A stretch of 64,000 nucleotides of DNA from Litoribacterium kuwaitense (GCF_011058155.1 NZ_JAALFC010000015.1:1-64000), one strand, 5' to 3'; positions 18,915 through 33,834 are shown, counted from the stretch's first letter. Translations and numbers: made by a program. Notes: a model not told the origin generated them from the letters alone.

Positions 18915-20141
18915 TTATGCCTGTACAGCCGCTTTCGCTTCCGTCTGTTTATCACGAAAGCCGACAGTGAAAAACAACAGCGACAGAAGGGCAATCCCGG
19001 CTGGAATGAGCCAAAACACTGGCCACTGTCCAAGCGTCATGACGCCGTCAGCACCAGCGAAGACACGGTACAATTGGCCTCCGCTCGTCGCGCCTAAAAA
19101 TACCCCGAGCCCTTGCGTCGCAAAGACGAGAAGCGTCTGAGCTTGCGCTTTGGCGTGCTTTGGCGATTTTTCCTGCGCGTACATAAAGCCGGTCACAAAA
19201 CAAAAGTTAAAACAAATCCCGTGCAAGGCAATACCACCGATCAACAGCCATTCCCACCCCATACCGGCACCAACAGCAAAAATAACGTACCGAAGAGACC
19301 AGGCAAGAATGCCGATGATAAACATCCATTTAAAGCCTAAGCGTTTGAGAAAAAACGGCACCATGAGCATAAAGATAAATTCCGTCACTTGACCGATGCT
19401 CATGACACTGCTGATCGCCTTCATATCGGTCTCCCCTAGAAATGGCGACGTAAACGAATAGTAAAAGCCCATTGGAATGGAGATTAACACAGACGCAATG
19501 ATAAAGACGAAAAAGTGGCGATCTTTCAGCAGCCCCCATGCGTCCTTAAACAATAAATCGTTCAGCGAAAACGGTTTTCCTTTTGCCGGCGGCGGCGTGT
19601 GCGGCAGTGTTAATGCGTAGGCGCTGTAAATGATCGACGCGACCCCTGCCAACACAAAAATACTCGTATCCGAAGACAAACCAGAAAAACCGACGACCAT
19701 TCCGCCGACGACCCAGCCAAGCGTACCAAAGCTTCGCACAAATGGAAATTTTGCGTCATCGCTCATATTATGAAAGGAAATCGTATTCATCAACGCCTGT
19801 CCCGGCATATTTAACAGCATATAAACAAACAACACAACCGCAAACAGCTGGCCAGCCTGCGATTGAATTAAATAAGGAACGATTAATAATAAAACCCCTC
19901 CGAGCAAGTGCAACACCGATAGCACCTTTTGCGAAGGAAAAAAGCGATCGACGAGCATTCCTAAAAGGATCGGCGACAGCATCGCTGCCAAGGCACCAAA
20001 GGAATACATTGTACCTATCCATTCCCCTAAGCCGTGTGTGGCAAGGACAAGCCCTGCTGTCACATACCATGAGCTCCGGACAAACAGCTCTAAAAACATC
20101 ATCGTACTCAAACGGAACGTCATCAAACGTGTTTGTAGCAA
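18915..20141 (-). CDS. MFS permease, nucleoside:H+ symporter (NupG-like)
   Basis: A 408-residue, 12-segment transporter. FLELFVRSSWYVT, DRFFPSQKVLSVLHLLGG and LGTLGWVVGGMVVG resemble the nucleoside:proton symporter branch (NupG/XapB/YegT). The start is TTG 20141, 7 nt after AAGGAGA; the next Met-rich region lacks a site. The gene is directly downstream of mobile element copy 2 (16 bp from the Shine-Dalgarno), so its native promoter may be displaced. Substrate inferred from family. Confidence 0.8.
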   Translation of the reverse strand: MLQTRLMTFRLSTMMFLELFVRSSWYVTAGLVLATHGLGEWIGTMYSFGALAAMLSPILLGMLVDRFFPSQKVLSVLHLLGGVLLLIVPYLIQSQAGQLFAVVLFVYMLLNMPGQALMNTISFHNMSDDAKFPFVRSFGTLGWVVGGMVVGFSGLSSDTSIFVLAGVASIIYSAYALTLPHTPPPAKGKPFSLNDLLFKDAWGLLKDRHFFVFIIASVLISIPMGFYYSFTSPFLGETDMKAISSVMSIGQVTEFIFMLMVPFFLKRLGFKWMFIIGILAWSLRYVIFAVGAGMGWEWLLIGGIALHGICFNFCFVTGFMYAQEKSPKHAKAQAQTLLVFATQGLGVFLGATSGGQLYRVFAGADGVMTLGQWPVFWLIPAGIALLSLLFFTVGFRDKQTEAKAAVQA

Positions 20142-20166
20142 GGTTATGTCTCCTTTTTAATTTTAA

Positions 20167-20512
20167 CGTGTTTAGCCAAGAAGTCTCCATCTTCAGCGAT
20201 AAGGTAGAGATGAATTGGCTTTCGGTCAAGTACGTCTTTTTAGACGTACTAATTGACCGAACGTATGTTATCATAAGAGTATGAAGTGTTCTTTGAAAAC
20301 TGGATATATGAGGTTGCATAGAGAAACTAATCATGCGAAAACCAAGCGAATCCTTCCATGCGTAAAATATCCAAGGTACGAAAGAAACTCCGAATCGTCG
20401 GACATCTAGGCAGGAACTTCCCAAAGTAACGCTCATGGAGACGAAAGGTTGCTTTCGTCGTGGAAGTGAGAAGCTCCCACTTCAAGCGAAGGCTAAGTGG
20501 TGAGTAGTTCAC
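20167..20512 (+). mobile_element. IS200/IS605-derived non-autonomous element, copy 2
   Basis: About 346 bp, closely matching copy 1 but on the opposite strand. The left end follows ATTTTAA; shared blocks include CAAGAAGTCTC, the hairpin around AAGTACGTC..GACGTACT, the start of the small ORF at 20281 (MKCSLKTGY) and the right-end hairpin AAGCTCCCACTT..AAGTGGTGAGTAGTTCAC. Here the small ORF is broken by frame changes. The right end has four extra bases in the loop (CGAAGGCT versus CT). It lies between the NupG-like gene and tRNA-Ser. Confidence 0.65.
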
Positions 20513-20604
20513 AATAGTACACCTATCGTACACCATTGCCTCAAAAACACAATAGAAAAAGCACCCTCAAATATGACTTTGAAGATGCTTGGGTTTGTTA
20601 TGTA

Positions 20605-20697
20605 TGGCGGAGGAAGAGGGATTCGAACCCCCGCGAGCCGTGAAGCCCCTGTCGGTTTTCAAGACCGATCCCTTCAGCCAGACTTGGGTATTCCTCC
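20605..20697 (-). tRNA. tRNA-Ser (anticodon UGA)
   Basis: A 93-nt tRNA with the long variable arm of tRNA-Ser: acceptor GGAGGAA/TTCCTCC-type stem, anticodon loop CTTGAAA, T arm GGGGGTTCGAATCCC, discriminator G and encoded CCA. It reads UCA codons and lies just downstream of serS, as in Bacillus subtilis. Confidence 0.97.
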
Positions 20698-20748
20698 GTG
20701 CCGACAAAGAATAATATATCATTATCGGCCAAGCATGTCAAATACTCT

Positions 20749-22041
<1,293 letters not shown>

Positions 22042-22076
22042 TTATCAATGATTTGCTTGAATCGCCTTTAAAAACG

Positions 22077-22297
22077 AAAAAAAACACCCACCCCTATGAA
22101 AAGGGACGAGTGTTGACCCGCGTTGCCACCCCGCTTGAAAGCTGTCTGCTTTCCGCTCTCACCAGATAACGGCTGGCCGCCGGTCCTTCTTTCAAAGGCC
22201 GTTCAAGAAGTGGATTCCCCCTGGCTTTTTACCGGTTCACAGCAACCACCGGCTCTCTGGAAAAAAGACATAGGTACTAGCTTCTCTCAATACGTTT
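22077..22297 (-). promoter_or_regulatory. T-box leader of serS (serine, specifier UCC)
   Basis: On the minus strand: AGTA of the specifier loop, AGAGAGCC and GGTTGCTG-like elements of stem I, the specifier in GGAATCCAC (TCC at 22214-22212), the T-box GGGGTGGCAACGCGG (22132-22118), then a terminator stem ACTCGTCCC..GGGGTGGGTGT with a T-run. The antiterminator bulge TGGC fits the G discriminator of tRNA-Ser. Uncharged tRNA-Ser should promote read-through into serS. Confidence 0.92.
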
Positions 22298-22339
22298 ATA
22301 GCTCTAGTATAACGAGTTGTTTCATCAAAAGCAAACAGA

Positions 22340-22930
22340 CTATGCCGAAAGCGCTGCTTTTGATTGTTGCACAAGCTTTAAAAAATGTTCAGTCATGCGG
22401 TGATCCCCGGTAAGCTCAGGGTGAAAAGCGGTCGCCAGCCAATGCTTCTGCTGCACCGCAACGATGCGTTCCCCAAGACGGGCGAGGACGTTCACTTCCG
22501 AGCCAACGGACACAATGGACGGCGCACGGATAAACACAGCTTCAAATGCGTCGGCAACCCCTTCGATGTGTAAGGTTTCTTCAAAGCTTTCCCGTTGCCT
22601 GCCGAAAGCATTCCTTTCGACGGTCATGTCGATCAGACCAAGATGCACGTGATCACTGTTTTGAATGCGCGCCGCCAGCATGATGAGCCCTGCACATGTG
22701 CCAAACACAGGCTTCTCCTCGGCAAAGGATTTCAGCGGCTCAATGAAGCCATATGCATCCATCAGCTTGCGAATTGCTGTGCTTTCCCCACCAGGAATAA
22801 TTAAGCCGTCAATCGACGCTAATTGATCCGGTGTTTTAACGGTCAGCGCTCGCGCACCCAACGCTTCTACCGCCCGTACGTGCTCTCGAAATGCACCTTG
22901 TAAGCTTAATACGCCAATCGTGATGTCCAT
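22340..22930 (-). CDS. pdxT: Pyridoxal 5'-phosphate synthase glutaminase subunit
   Basis: A 196-residue class I glutamine amidotransferase that supplies ammonia to PdxS for de novo PLP synthesis. PGGESTAIRKL (oxyanion region), the nucleophile in FGTCAGLIML, and the catalytic His/Glu in TAFHPEL are all present. It follows pdxS by 18 bp and starts at ATG 22930 after AAGGAGTGCG. The pdxST pair sits between dacA and serS as in other bacilli. Confidence 0.98.
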   Translation of the reverse strand: MDITIGVLSLQGAFREHVRAVEALGARALTVKTPDQLASIDGLIIPGGESTAIRKLMDAYGFIEPLKSFAEEKPVFGTCAGLIMLAARIQNSDHVHLGLIDMTVERNAFGRQRESFEETLHIEGVADAFEAVFIRAPSIVSVGSEVNVLARLGERIVAVQQKHWLATAFHPELTGDHRMTEHFLKLVQQSKAALSA

Positions 22931-22948
22931 CGCACCGCACTCCTTTGT

Positions 22949-23833
22949 TTACTGACTCCGGTCTTGCATCCGGTCTTCTGCGCCCAAACGACCAATCTCT
23001 AGTCCTGGCATTGCTGCACCCAAGTCTTTTGACAGCTGAGCAATACGCTCATAATCTTGATAATGCGTCGTTGCTTCAACAATCGCACGCGCATATTTTT
23101 CCGGATTAGACGATTTAAAGATCCCTGAACCGACGAAGACACCGTCTGCACCAAGCTCCATCATTAACGCTGCATCGGCAGGCGTCGCAATGCCACCTGC
23201 GGCAAAGTTAACAACAGGAAGACGACCATTTTCACGGATCTCCAGCAACAACTCATAAGGTGCACCAAGATTCTTCGCTTCAGTCATCAGCTCGTCCGGT
23301 GACATCGACGAAATCTGACGGATTTGCGATTGCACTTTTCGCATATGACGAACCGCTTCGACGATGTTTCCAGTCCCAGGTTCACCCTTTGTCCGCAGCA
23401 TCGACGAGCCTTCGCCAATTCGACGTGTTGCTTCACCGATGTCACGGCATCCACAAACGAAAGGCACGGTGAAGCCACGCTTATCAATGTGAAATTCCTC
23501 ATCTGCAGGCGTGAGCACTTCACTCTCATCGATATAGTCGACGCCCATCGATTCCAATACACGTGCTTCTGTAATATGTCCAATACGCGCTTTCGCCATG
23601 ACAGGCACACTCACCGCGTTTAATACCTCTTCTACAATGGTAGGATCAGCCATACGCGCAACCCCACCTGCAGCGCGAATATCCGAAGGGACACGCTCTA
23701 ACGCCATGACAGCGACGGCCCCTGCCGCTTCGGCAATTTTCGCTTGTTCTGCATTGACGACGTCCATAATGACGCCACCCTTTTGCATTTCTGCCATTCC
23801 TCGTTTCACCCGATCCGTTCCTGTCCGACCCAT
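22949..23833 (-). CDS. pdxS: Pyridoxal 5'-phosphate synthase lyase subunit
   Basis: A 294-residue TIM-barrel enzyme that builds PLP from ribose 5-phosphate, glyceraldehyde 3-phosphate and PdxT-derived ammonia. [11 protein letters not shown] carries the first active-site Lys; [13 protein letters not shown] and [15 protein letters not shown] form the phosphate sites. The length is normal for the family. ATG 23833 follows GGAGGGGA. First gene of the pdxST pair. Confidence 0.98.
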   Translation of the reverse strand: MGRTGTDRVKRGMAEMQKGGVIMDVVNAEQAKIAEAAGAVAVMALERVPSDIRAAGGVARMADPTIVEEVLNAVSVPVMAKARIGHITEARVLESMGVDYIDESEVLTPADEEFHIDKRGFTVPFVCGCRDIGEATRRIGEGSSMLRTKGEPGTGNIVEAVRHMRKVQSQIRQISSMSPDELMTEAKNLGAPYELLLEIRENGRLPVVNFAAGGIATPADAALMMELGADGVFVGSGIFKSSNPEKYARAIVEATTHYQDYERIAQLSKDLGAAMPGLEIGRLGAEDRMQDRSQ

Positions 23834-23928
23834 AGTTGATCCCCTCCATGACTTTCGTAGTAAATGTTGTTTGATGCTTTATTTTAACGCAATGTCGCAT
23901 GAAAAGCTAGGTCGTCCGGACTCGTTCC

Positions 23929-25260
23929 TTAAGAAAAGAGACCACTAATGCCTGATACAATCGTTTCCCAAAGGCCAGCAAAGAAGCTGCCAATTGCCCT
24001 GAATGTCAAGACAAACCAGTTTGCCTTTTCGACAGGTTCCTGCGTCACGACGTCGACAGAAGCAAACGATTGTTCAGGACCTTGGATAAATCCGTAATCG
24101 ATGTCACCGCTATATTCAACAGTCATCTGACCAACGACAGCCCCTTCTTCAACAGGCGCAGCAACGTTGTCTTTAGACATTTGATATACAGGCTTAAAGA
24201 CGTCCTCCACCTTTTCGTCTTTGCTCGTCACGACCGTTAATGGTGCATTGGTCGCGATGCCTACAGCTTCTTCCTTTCCTTGATGAACAGGAAGGCTTTG
24301 CTTCTCTTCAGACGTGTACCCTGCAGGATACAGCTCGGTTTTTTCAAACTGATTAAATCCATAATCTAACAATTTCGCTGTTTCTTCAAAACGTTTATCG
24401 TTGTCGCTCGTTTTCATGACGACGGAGATGAGACGGACACCATTTCGTTCTGCTGTTCCGGTAAAACAGGCTCCCGCAAGATCGGTATAACCTGTCTTCA
24501 GACCATCGACGCCCTCATATTCGTGATTTAGACCTGGAAGCATACGGTTCCAGTTGATCATATCAATCGCATCGCTCGTCCCTTCACGGAACGTCATTCT
24601 CGCGATACTTGACGTTTCCAGCACTTCTGGGTATTCCGTAATTAAATGATGTGCTAGAATCGCCGTACTGCGGGCAGATAACATATTGTCGGCATTCGCA
24701 CTTGTTCCTTCCGGATGCTTTCCGTTTAAGCTGGCATTATTCAGTCCAGTGGTATTGACGAATTGATAGTCTGGCAAGCCGAGCTCGCCTGCCCGCTCAT
24801 TCATCTTCTTAACAAACGCACCTTCTGTCCCTTCCAGTGCTTCAGCGAGGGCAATGGTCGCACCGTTCGCCGAATAGATTGCCATGGCTTCATAAAGCTC
24901 CTTGACGTTATACGTCCCTCCTTGGCGAAGAGGTACGTTGGAAAGACTCCGATTTTGGGAGATCTCATAGGCATAATCTGAAATCGTCGTTTCCTGATCC
25001 CACGCCATCCTTCCTTCTTCAATCGCCTCTAAGATCAAAAACTCGCTCATCATTTTTGTCATTGATGCTGGCGGAAGCGTCAAATCTATATTTTTTTCAT
25101 ATAAAATTCGCCCTGTCTCTGCCTCAAAGACAACTGCGGATTCCCCTTCAATCTCTGGACCTGCTGCATATGTACTTGGCATTTGAACGATTTGAATGAG
25201 AGAGGCAAAGCTCATGAGAAAAATAAGCTGTATCAGCCCCCAGCGTTTTATCCGTTTCAT
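23929..25260 (-). CDS. dacA: D-alanyl-D-alanine carboxypeptidase (PBP5)
   Basis: A 443-residue exported penicillin-binding protein that trims D-Ala from peptidoglycan stem peptides. The signal peptide covers about 1-32 (KRIKRWGLIQLIFLM..TYAA). The serine peptidase motifs are all present: SMTK (SxxK), YSANGA (SxN) and LKTGYTD (KTG). A PBP5 C-terminal beta domain and an amphipathic membrane-anchoring tail (AIGSFFAGLWETIVSGI) complete it. Start ATG 25260, 6 nt after GGAGGAA; the open frame upstream to 25359 is not used. Confidence 0.97.
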   Translation of the reverse strand: MKRIKRWGLIQLIFLMSFASLIQIVQMPSTYAAGPEIEGESAVVFEAETGRILYEKNIDLTLPPASMTKMMSEFLILEAIEEGRMAWDQETTISDYAYEISQNRSLSNVPLRQGGTYNVKELYEAMAIYSANGATIALAEALEGTEGAFVKKMNERAGELGLPDYQFVNTTGLNNASLNGKHPEGTSANADNMLSARSTAILAHHLITEYPEVLETSSIARMTFREGTSDAIDMINWNRMLPGLNHEYEGVDGLKTGYTDLAGACFTGTAERNGVRLISVVMKTSDNDKRFEETAKLLDYGFNQFEKTELYPAGYTSEEKQSLPVHQGKEEAVGIATNAPLTVVTSKDEKVEDVFKPVYQMSKDNVAAPVEEGAVVGQMTVEYSGDIDYGFIQGPEQSFASVDVVTQEPVEKANWFVLTFRAIGSFFAGLWETIVSGISGLFS

Positions 25261-25402
25261 AGGTTTCCTCCATTTATTTACAAAATAATCATATGTTTTT
25301 TTAAGTAACTTTCCCTGTGTCCCCCCTAGGACATACCTATTTAGTGTATCACATCTCATTTTAATCGACGACGATTCTAAAGAATGATTTTTTTACCAAA
25401 TA

Positions 25403-25446
25403 AAAAAGAGTGCAGACAAAGTCATATAGACCTTATCCACACTCTG
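25403..25446 (-). terminator. Terminator after guaB (dispersed GAGTGCAGACAAAGTC family)
   Basis: On the minus strand, a long stem AGAGTG..AAGGTC paired with GACTTTGTCTGCACTCT and followed by TTTTTT. The same sequence recurs at 43013, 54688 and 58763. Confidence 0.85.
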
Positions 25447-25458
25447 AAATGTAATTGA

Positions 25459-26979
<1,521 letters not shown>

Positions 26980-27042
26980 TTAAACTACTGTCAAGAAGCC
27001 GTCTCATGTTTAATTATTCTGTCAACCCTGCGCAATCAAGGA

Positions 27043-28029
27043 GTGATTTTTATCCGATTCTTTACAGCATTATGGCAGGATGCGGTAAGATATCAGTCCG
27101 CAGCCCATGCTCAAAAATACCTTTCCCACCAATACTCAAAGAAAGGCTTTGACAACCCTCAAGCGCAAAGCTATACAAATTGCTATCCATTCATGCACTA
27201 CTTAGAGCTTGGTCGTACCTATTACGAACAAGCTGCACTTGCACCAATGGCGATCCAGCCCAATCTTTTGTTTTATGGCATGAGCCAGATTTTAAAAGCA
27301 TGCCTACTCACCGTAGACCCTGCTTTTCCTGGTTCTACCTCGGTGATGGCGCACGGGTTATCTACACGCCGGCGCAAGAAACAGCATTATGAATTTATCG
27401 ACGACGAAGTGAAAGTCCAAAAAAACGGCCTGTTCCCTCATTTTTGCTATCATTTATTTCAAATGAAACGGATGGAAGGCCATAAATTTTCAATGCTTTA
27501 TCTTTTGCAACGAATCCCAGAGCTTCAACCTCTGTTTTCAACGATGAAGGGTGAAAGTGCGCAAATGGCGGTGGAAACTATAGACGAAGGGGCAGTGTTG
27601 CGGCACCACTCCTCCTTGCTGGATGAACTGCATATGACCTCTGGGCATTATGCTCGTTTTTTAAGCTCTTGCTTCAAACAGAATATTGTCGTTGAGGAGC
27701 ATTCGCGAGACAGGGCGGTCGACATCAAAGGTTACACGATACAACACCCATATTACGCGGCACCTCTTCAGTTTGATATTCGCCATGAGCAATGGTATTT
27801 ACCTAAGCTGCGCACTCATTTTACACAGCTACCTGAAGTCGCCGTCCATTACATGCTGCTGTACAACCTCAGTATGATTGCTCGCTATGAAACAAGCTGG
27901 TGGATGGACGTTTTACACACACATGCAGGCGAAGATTTTCCGTACATTAGTGAATTTCTGTACGTGACTTCTGTGAAAATGCCGATATACGTTTTATCGT
28001 TTCTAAAAGAAGGCGAGCCATCAGCTTAA
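27043..28029 (+). CDS. yaaC: YaaC family protein
   Basis: About 328 residues, matching the YaaC family found next to guaB in bacilli (QPNLLFYGMSQILKACLLT; MAHGLSTRRRKKQHYEF; VKVQKNGLFPHF). No enzymatic motif is recognised and the function is not known to me. The start is uncertain. GTG 27043 overlaps the Shine-Dalgarno AAGGAGTG, and the codons at the right distance are ATT (27046) and ATC (27052), so a rare non-AUG start is possible. It is the only + strand gene on this arm near the origin and overlaps the 3' end of the HD-GYP gene by 9 bp, tail to tail. Confidence 0.88.
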   Translation: MIFIRFFTALWQDAVRYQSAAHAQKYLSHQYSKKGFDNPQAQSYTNCYPFMHYLELGRTYYEQAALAPMAIQPNLLFYGMSQILKACLLTVDPAFPGSTSVMAHGLSTRRRKKQHYEFIDDEVKVQKNGLFPHFCYHLFQMKRMEGHKFSMLYLLQRIPELQPLFSTMKGESAQMAVETIDEGAVLRHHSSLLDELHMTSGHYARFLSSCFKQNIVVEEHSRDRAVDIKGYTIQHPYYAAPLQFDIRHEQWYLPKLRTHFTQLPEVAVHYMLLYNLSMIARYETSWWMDVLHTHAGEDFPYISEFLYVTSVKMPIYVLSFLKEGEPSA

Positions 28030-29100
28030 CGATTGAATCGTCAACCCGTCTTTCTGATTTAAAGGAAAAATTTTGTCAGTCTCCACCATTCGCACAAGCG
28101 GGGTTAGGAGCGTCTTTTCATCAACGTATATGATTTCTGCCAGTGATCCGTCTGATAAACGAACGCGCGTTCCGATTGAATAATCCATTAAGCTCTGCAA
28201 AAGAATTTGAATGGTTTTCGTGTCCAATGCACCATATTTCTGGCGCAGCATTCCTCCGACTGCATGGTAAGGTGTAAGTCCTCGTCTGTAATTTCGATCT
28301 GCTGTGAGTGCTAAATAAACATCCGCTACAGCGATAATCTTACCATAAGGATGTAGCTGGCTATCCGCAAGCTGCAAAGGATATCCCGATCCATCAAGAC
28401 GCTCATGATGTTGAAACGTCGCTAAACGGATATCCTCCGAAAAACTTGCGTCTTTCCGAAGCACCTGATAGCTAATGAGCGGATGCTGTTGAATCAGTTG
28501 ACGCTCTGACGGCAAAAGAGAAGTATTTTTCTTCAAAAGGTAATCTGGAACCTTAGCCATGCCGAAATCACCGAACAAGCCAGCATAACCAATTTCTTTA
28601 CATTTAACAGTATCATAGCCTAACTTATGCGCCAGATACGAAGACAGCATGGCGACGGCCACTGCATGTGCAGGAACATAGCTTTTAGGCTGATCTAAAT
28701 GACAGCCAATAAAGAAAATCTCCTTCGGTTGACGTACAGCTTCTTTTAGACAACGGTCAACCAAAGGCCGAAGCACGTGCAAGTCTGGCTCTCCCCCGTT
28801 TTTAAAATCGTAAAAAATGTGATCATACCGATCAATTGTTTGGCAAAATAGCTTTTGAAACAGAGAGGACGTCTGGTTGTTCGTAAACTTTTTTTTAGGC
28901 TGCTCGACCATAGGCGTAAACGATGTACCGTCATCTTTCAACCGATGCACTTCGACCTCAGGAACGAGAAACGTTTGTAAAAATTCAATGTCATCATTGG
29001 TCAACACTGTGTTTTCCTTTATAAGCGGATCCAAGGTCTTTAAATAAACATCGCGTGCGACAACACAGCCTTCCTGCAATTGCGAAACAGGTACTTTCAT
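28021..29100 (-). CDS. HD-GYP domain protein with degenerate HD motif
   Basis: A 359-residue protein. An N-terminal DUF3391-like segment (VPVSQLQEGCVVARDVY) is followed by an HD-GYP phosphodiesterase domain from about 150. HHERLDGSGYP is intact, as are the preceding QQHPLISYQVLR and the later DVYLALTADRNYR. The metal-binding HD doublet, normally LLHDIGK, reads LFGDFGMAK, so the His is lost. Canonical members hydrolyse cyclic di-GMP; this one may be inactive or a sensor. A KOW/hammerhead-like C-terminal strand (GTRVRLSDGSLAEIIYV) ends it. It sits directly after gyrA, with a terminator between. Confidence 0.85.
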   Translation of the reverse strand: MKVPVSQLQEGCVVARDVYLKTLDPLIKENTVLTNDDIEFLQTFLVPEVEVHRLKDDGTSFTPMVEQPKKKFTNNQTSSLFQKLFCQTIDRYDHIFYDFKNGGEPDLHVLRPLVDRCLKEAVRQPKEIFFIGCHLDQPKSYVPAHAVAVAMLSSYLAHKLGYDTVKCKEIGYAGLFGDFGMAKVPDYLLKKNTSLLPSERQLIQQHPLISYQVLRKDASFSEDIRLATFQHHERLDGSGYPLQLADSQLHPYGKIIAVADVYLALTADRNYRRGLTPYHAVGGMLRQKYGALDTKTIQILLQSLMDYSIGTRVRLSDGSLAEIIYVDEKTLLTPLVRMVETDKIFPLNQKDGLTIQSLS

Positions 29101-29235
29101 AAAATGCTCCTTTATGTCCAGGCGAGTGACTTTTTACTTATTATTTTATGACGAAATCTCGAATTTTCCAAGACTAAGGGCGCATAAATATTTTATTATA
29201 AATAAGTTTACAGATAAAACAAGGGATGCCTACTG

Positions 29236-29268
29236 AAAAGCCTCTGCCAAAAAAATGGGCAGAGGCTT
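29236..29268 (-). terminator. Terminator after gyrA
   Basis: GCCTCTGCCC and its complement TGGCAGAGGC around a T-rich loop, followed by TTTTC on the minus strand. Confidence 0.8.
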
Positions 29269-29289
29269 GCAATTCCTTATTAAAGTGGG

Positions 29290-31809
29290 TCACTCATCGT
29301 TGTCATGACTGTCCTCTGAAGATTCATGGGCTTCACCTTCTACAATTTCACCCTGATCTGCTTCTTCATCATCCGTCGGCTCTTCTTCCTCGACAGTCGC
29401 AACGGTCGCGACCTTTTCATCTTCACCTAGACGAATCAGCCGTACCCCCTGCGTGTTTCTTCCCATCGATGAAATGCCGTCAACGGCCATACGAATCAAG
29501 ACACCGCTCGCCGTAATGAGCATTAAATCTTCTTGTCCAGACACCGTTTTCGTTGCCACGACTGAACCATTTTTTTCTGTCACGTTACACGTTAAAATAC
29601 CTTTTCCGCCACGGCTTTGCAGGCGGTATTCTTCTGCAGGCGTCCGTTTGCCGTAACCTTTTTCAGTCACAATTAATACATCGTCGTCTGCTTCAAGAAT
29701 CTCCATCCCAATCACTTGGTCTTCTGATGACAGGGAGATGGCACGCACACCGGTCGCTGTTCGTCCCATGGAACGAACGTCTGCTTCTTGGAAACGAATC
29801 ATCATCCCATGGCTTGTCCCGACAACGATATCTTTGTTCCCATCGGTCAATTGAACATTGATGAGTTCATCATCTTCACGTAACGACAGGGCGATTAAGC
29901 CACCTTTACGAATGTTTGAAAACGCAGAAAGTGGTGATCTCTTCGCAATCCCGCGCTTTGTCGCAAAGAATAAAAACCAGTCATCGACATAATCATCGAC
30001 CGCGATCATCGCGTTAACCCATTCTTCCTTTTCAATATCAAGCAGATTGATTAACGGCAAGCCTTTCGCCGTCCGGCTGAACTCAGGAATTTCGTAGCCC
30101 TTCGCCTTGTACACTTTGCCTCGATTTGTAAAGAAAAGCAACGTCGAGTGGGTGGAGGTCGTTAATAAATGCTGAACAAAGTCATTCTCATTTGTGTTCA
30201 TTCCTTGAATGCCTCTTCCGCCACGCTTCTGATTTTTATACGTAGACAACGGCAGACGTTTGATATACCCATTATGCGTCAATGTCACGACAATCTGACT
30301 GCGAGGGATTAAATCCTCATCCTCAATCATATCGTAGCCAGCTGCTGCAATTTCCGTACGGCGTTCGTCTCCGTATCGTTGCTTGACTTCCAAAAGCTCT
30401 TCACGAATGATCTCTAAAACCTTTTCTTCATCTGCAAGAATCGCTTTTAATTCAGCGATGAGTTCAATAAGCTCTTTATATTCTTGCTCGATCTTCTCGC
30501 GCTCTAATCCGGTTAAACGTTGGAGCCTCATATCTAAAATGGCCTGAGCCTGCTTTTCTGAGAGGCCGAATTGCTCCATAAGTCCGTTGCGAGCGATATC
30601 GGTCGTACGTGAAGCGCGGATCAAAGCAATCACTTCATCTAGGTGGTCAAGTGCAATGCGTAGACCTTCTAAAATGTGAGCACGTGCCTCTGCTTTCCGA
30701 AGTTCATACGCAGTACGGCGCCGAATGACATCTTTTTGATGTTCAAGATAATAATAAAGACACTGTTTTAACGTTAATACTTTTGGATAGCCATCGACGA
30801 GCGCGAGCATATTAATTCCATAATTTGTTTGAAGTGACGTATGCTTATATAAATTATTTAATAGCACATTGGCATTCGCATCTTTTCGGAGCTCAATGAC
30901 AACCCGCATGCCTTCCCGATCCGATTCATCTCTTAAATCGGTAATTCCATCAATGCGTTTTTCTCGAACGAGCTCGGCAATTTTTTCAACAAGCTTTGCT
31001 TTATTTACTTGAAACGGAAGCTCCGTTACGACAATCATAGATTTGCCGTTCGGCTGCTCAATAATTTCTGTTTTTGCTCGGATCGTAATTGATCCTCGTC
31101 CCGTTTCATAAGCTTTTCGAATGCCAGAGCGACCAAGAATGATCCCTGCTGTTGGAAAATCCGGACCTGGTATGAGCTCCATCAATTCAGCGATCGTAAT
31201 GTCAGGATCCTTACTTAAAGCGAGTACACCGTCAACGAGTTCACCCAAATGATGCGGAGGAATATTCGTTGCCATACCGACAGCAATACCAGCAGCGCCA
31301 TTTAACAGTAAATGCGGTATACGTGCCGGCAGTACGACTGGCTCCTTTTCAGAACCGTCGTAGTTGTCTCGATAATCAATGGTGTCTTTATTGATATCTC
31401 GTATCATTTCCATAGAGATTTTCGACATTCGTGCCTCAGTATAACGCATCGCTGCTGCCATATCGCCGTCGACAGATCCGAAGTTGCCATGACCGTCGAC
31501 AAGCATATATCGATAGTTAAAGTCTTGCGCCATTCGAACCATCGTATCATACACCGCTGAGTCACCGTGAGGATGGTATTTACCGATCACGTCACCGACG
31601 ATCCGTGCTGACTTTTTGTGGGGCTTGTCCGCCGTCATACCTGAATCATTCATTGAGTATAGAATGCGGCGGTGGACAGGCTTCATGCCATCTCGGACGT
31701 CTGGCAAAGCTCGTGAGACGATAACACTCATGGCGTAATCCATAAAGGACGTACGCATTTCTTTGCTTATATTAATTTCTTGCACTTTAGGTCGTTCTTG
31801 ATCGGCCAT
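29290..31809 (-). CDS. gyrA: DNA gyrase subunit A
   Basis: An 839-residue type IIA topoisomerase breakage-reunion subunit. The catalytic Tyr lies in [11 protein letters not shown]. The quinolone-resistance region reads [11 protein letters not shown], with the sensitive Ser kept and Asp in place of the Glu usual in Bacillus. The C-terminal beta-pinwheel carries the GyrA box QKRGGRG. The protein ends in a long acidic tail rich in Glu/Asp. It starts 23 bp after gyrB and should be co-transcribed with it. Confidence 0.98.
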   Translation of the reverse strand: MADQERPKVQEINISKEMRTSFMDYAMSVIVSRALPDVRDGMKPVHRRILYSMNDSGMTADKPHKKSARIVGDVIGKYHPHGDSAVYDTMVRMAQDFNYRYMLVDGHGNFGSVDGDMAAAMRYTEARMSKISMEMIRDINKDTIDYRDNYDGSEKEPVVLPARIPHLLLNGAAGIAVGMATNIPPHHLGELVDGVLALSKDPDITIAELMELIPGPDFPTAGIILGRSGIRKAYETGRGSITIRAKTEIIEQPNGKSMIVVTELPFQVNKAKLVEKIAELVREKRIDGITDLRDESDREGMRVVIELRKDANANVLLNNLYKHTSLQTNYGINMLALVDGYPKVLTLKQCLYYYLEHQKDVIRRRTAYELRKAEARAHILEGLRIALDHLDEVIALIRASRTTDIARNGLMEQFGLSEKQAQAILDMRLQRLTGLEREKIEQEYKELIELIAELKAILADEEKVLEIIREELLEVKQRYGDERRTEIAAAGYDMIEDEDLIPRSQIVVTLTHNGYIKRLPLSTYKNQKRGGRGIQGMNTNENDFVQHLLTTSTHSTLLFFTNRGKVYKAKGYEIPEFSRTAKGLPLINLLDIEKEEWVNAMIAVDDYVDDWFLFFATKRGIAKRSPLSAFSNIRKGGLIALSLREDDELINVQLTDGNKDIVVGTSHGMMIRFQEADVRSMGRTATGVRAISLSSEDQVIGMEILEADDDVLIVTEKGYGKRTPAEEYRLQSRGGKGILTCNVTEKNGSVVATKTVSGQEDLMLITASGVLIRMAVDGISSMGRNTQGVRLIRLGEDEKVATVATVEEEEPTDDEEADQGEIVEGEAHESSEDSHDNDE

Positions 31810-31832
31810 AGTGGACTAGACCTCCTCCTGCA

Positions 31833-33778
<1,946 letters not shown>

Positions 33779-33834
33779 TCCCTTTACATTTCACTACTCT
33801 TAAGCAGCACTCTCGCCGTTCAAAATGATCGGTC

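Noticed and set aside
19768-20436. A 222-codon minus-strand ORF over the NupG-like gene and element copy 2.
   Set aside because: It is antisense to the mobile element's small ORF and out of frame with the permease; a shadow.
28030-29289. An rRNA operon between gyrA and yaaC, as in Bacillus subtilis.
   Set aside because: No rRNA or tRNA sequence is present; only the HD-GYP gene and a terminator.
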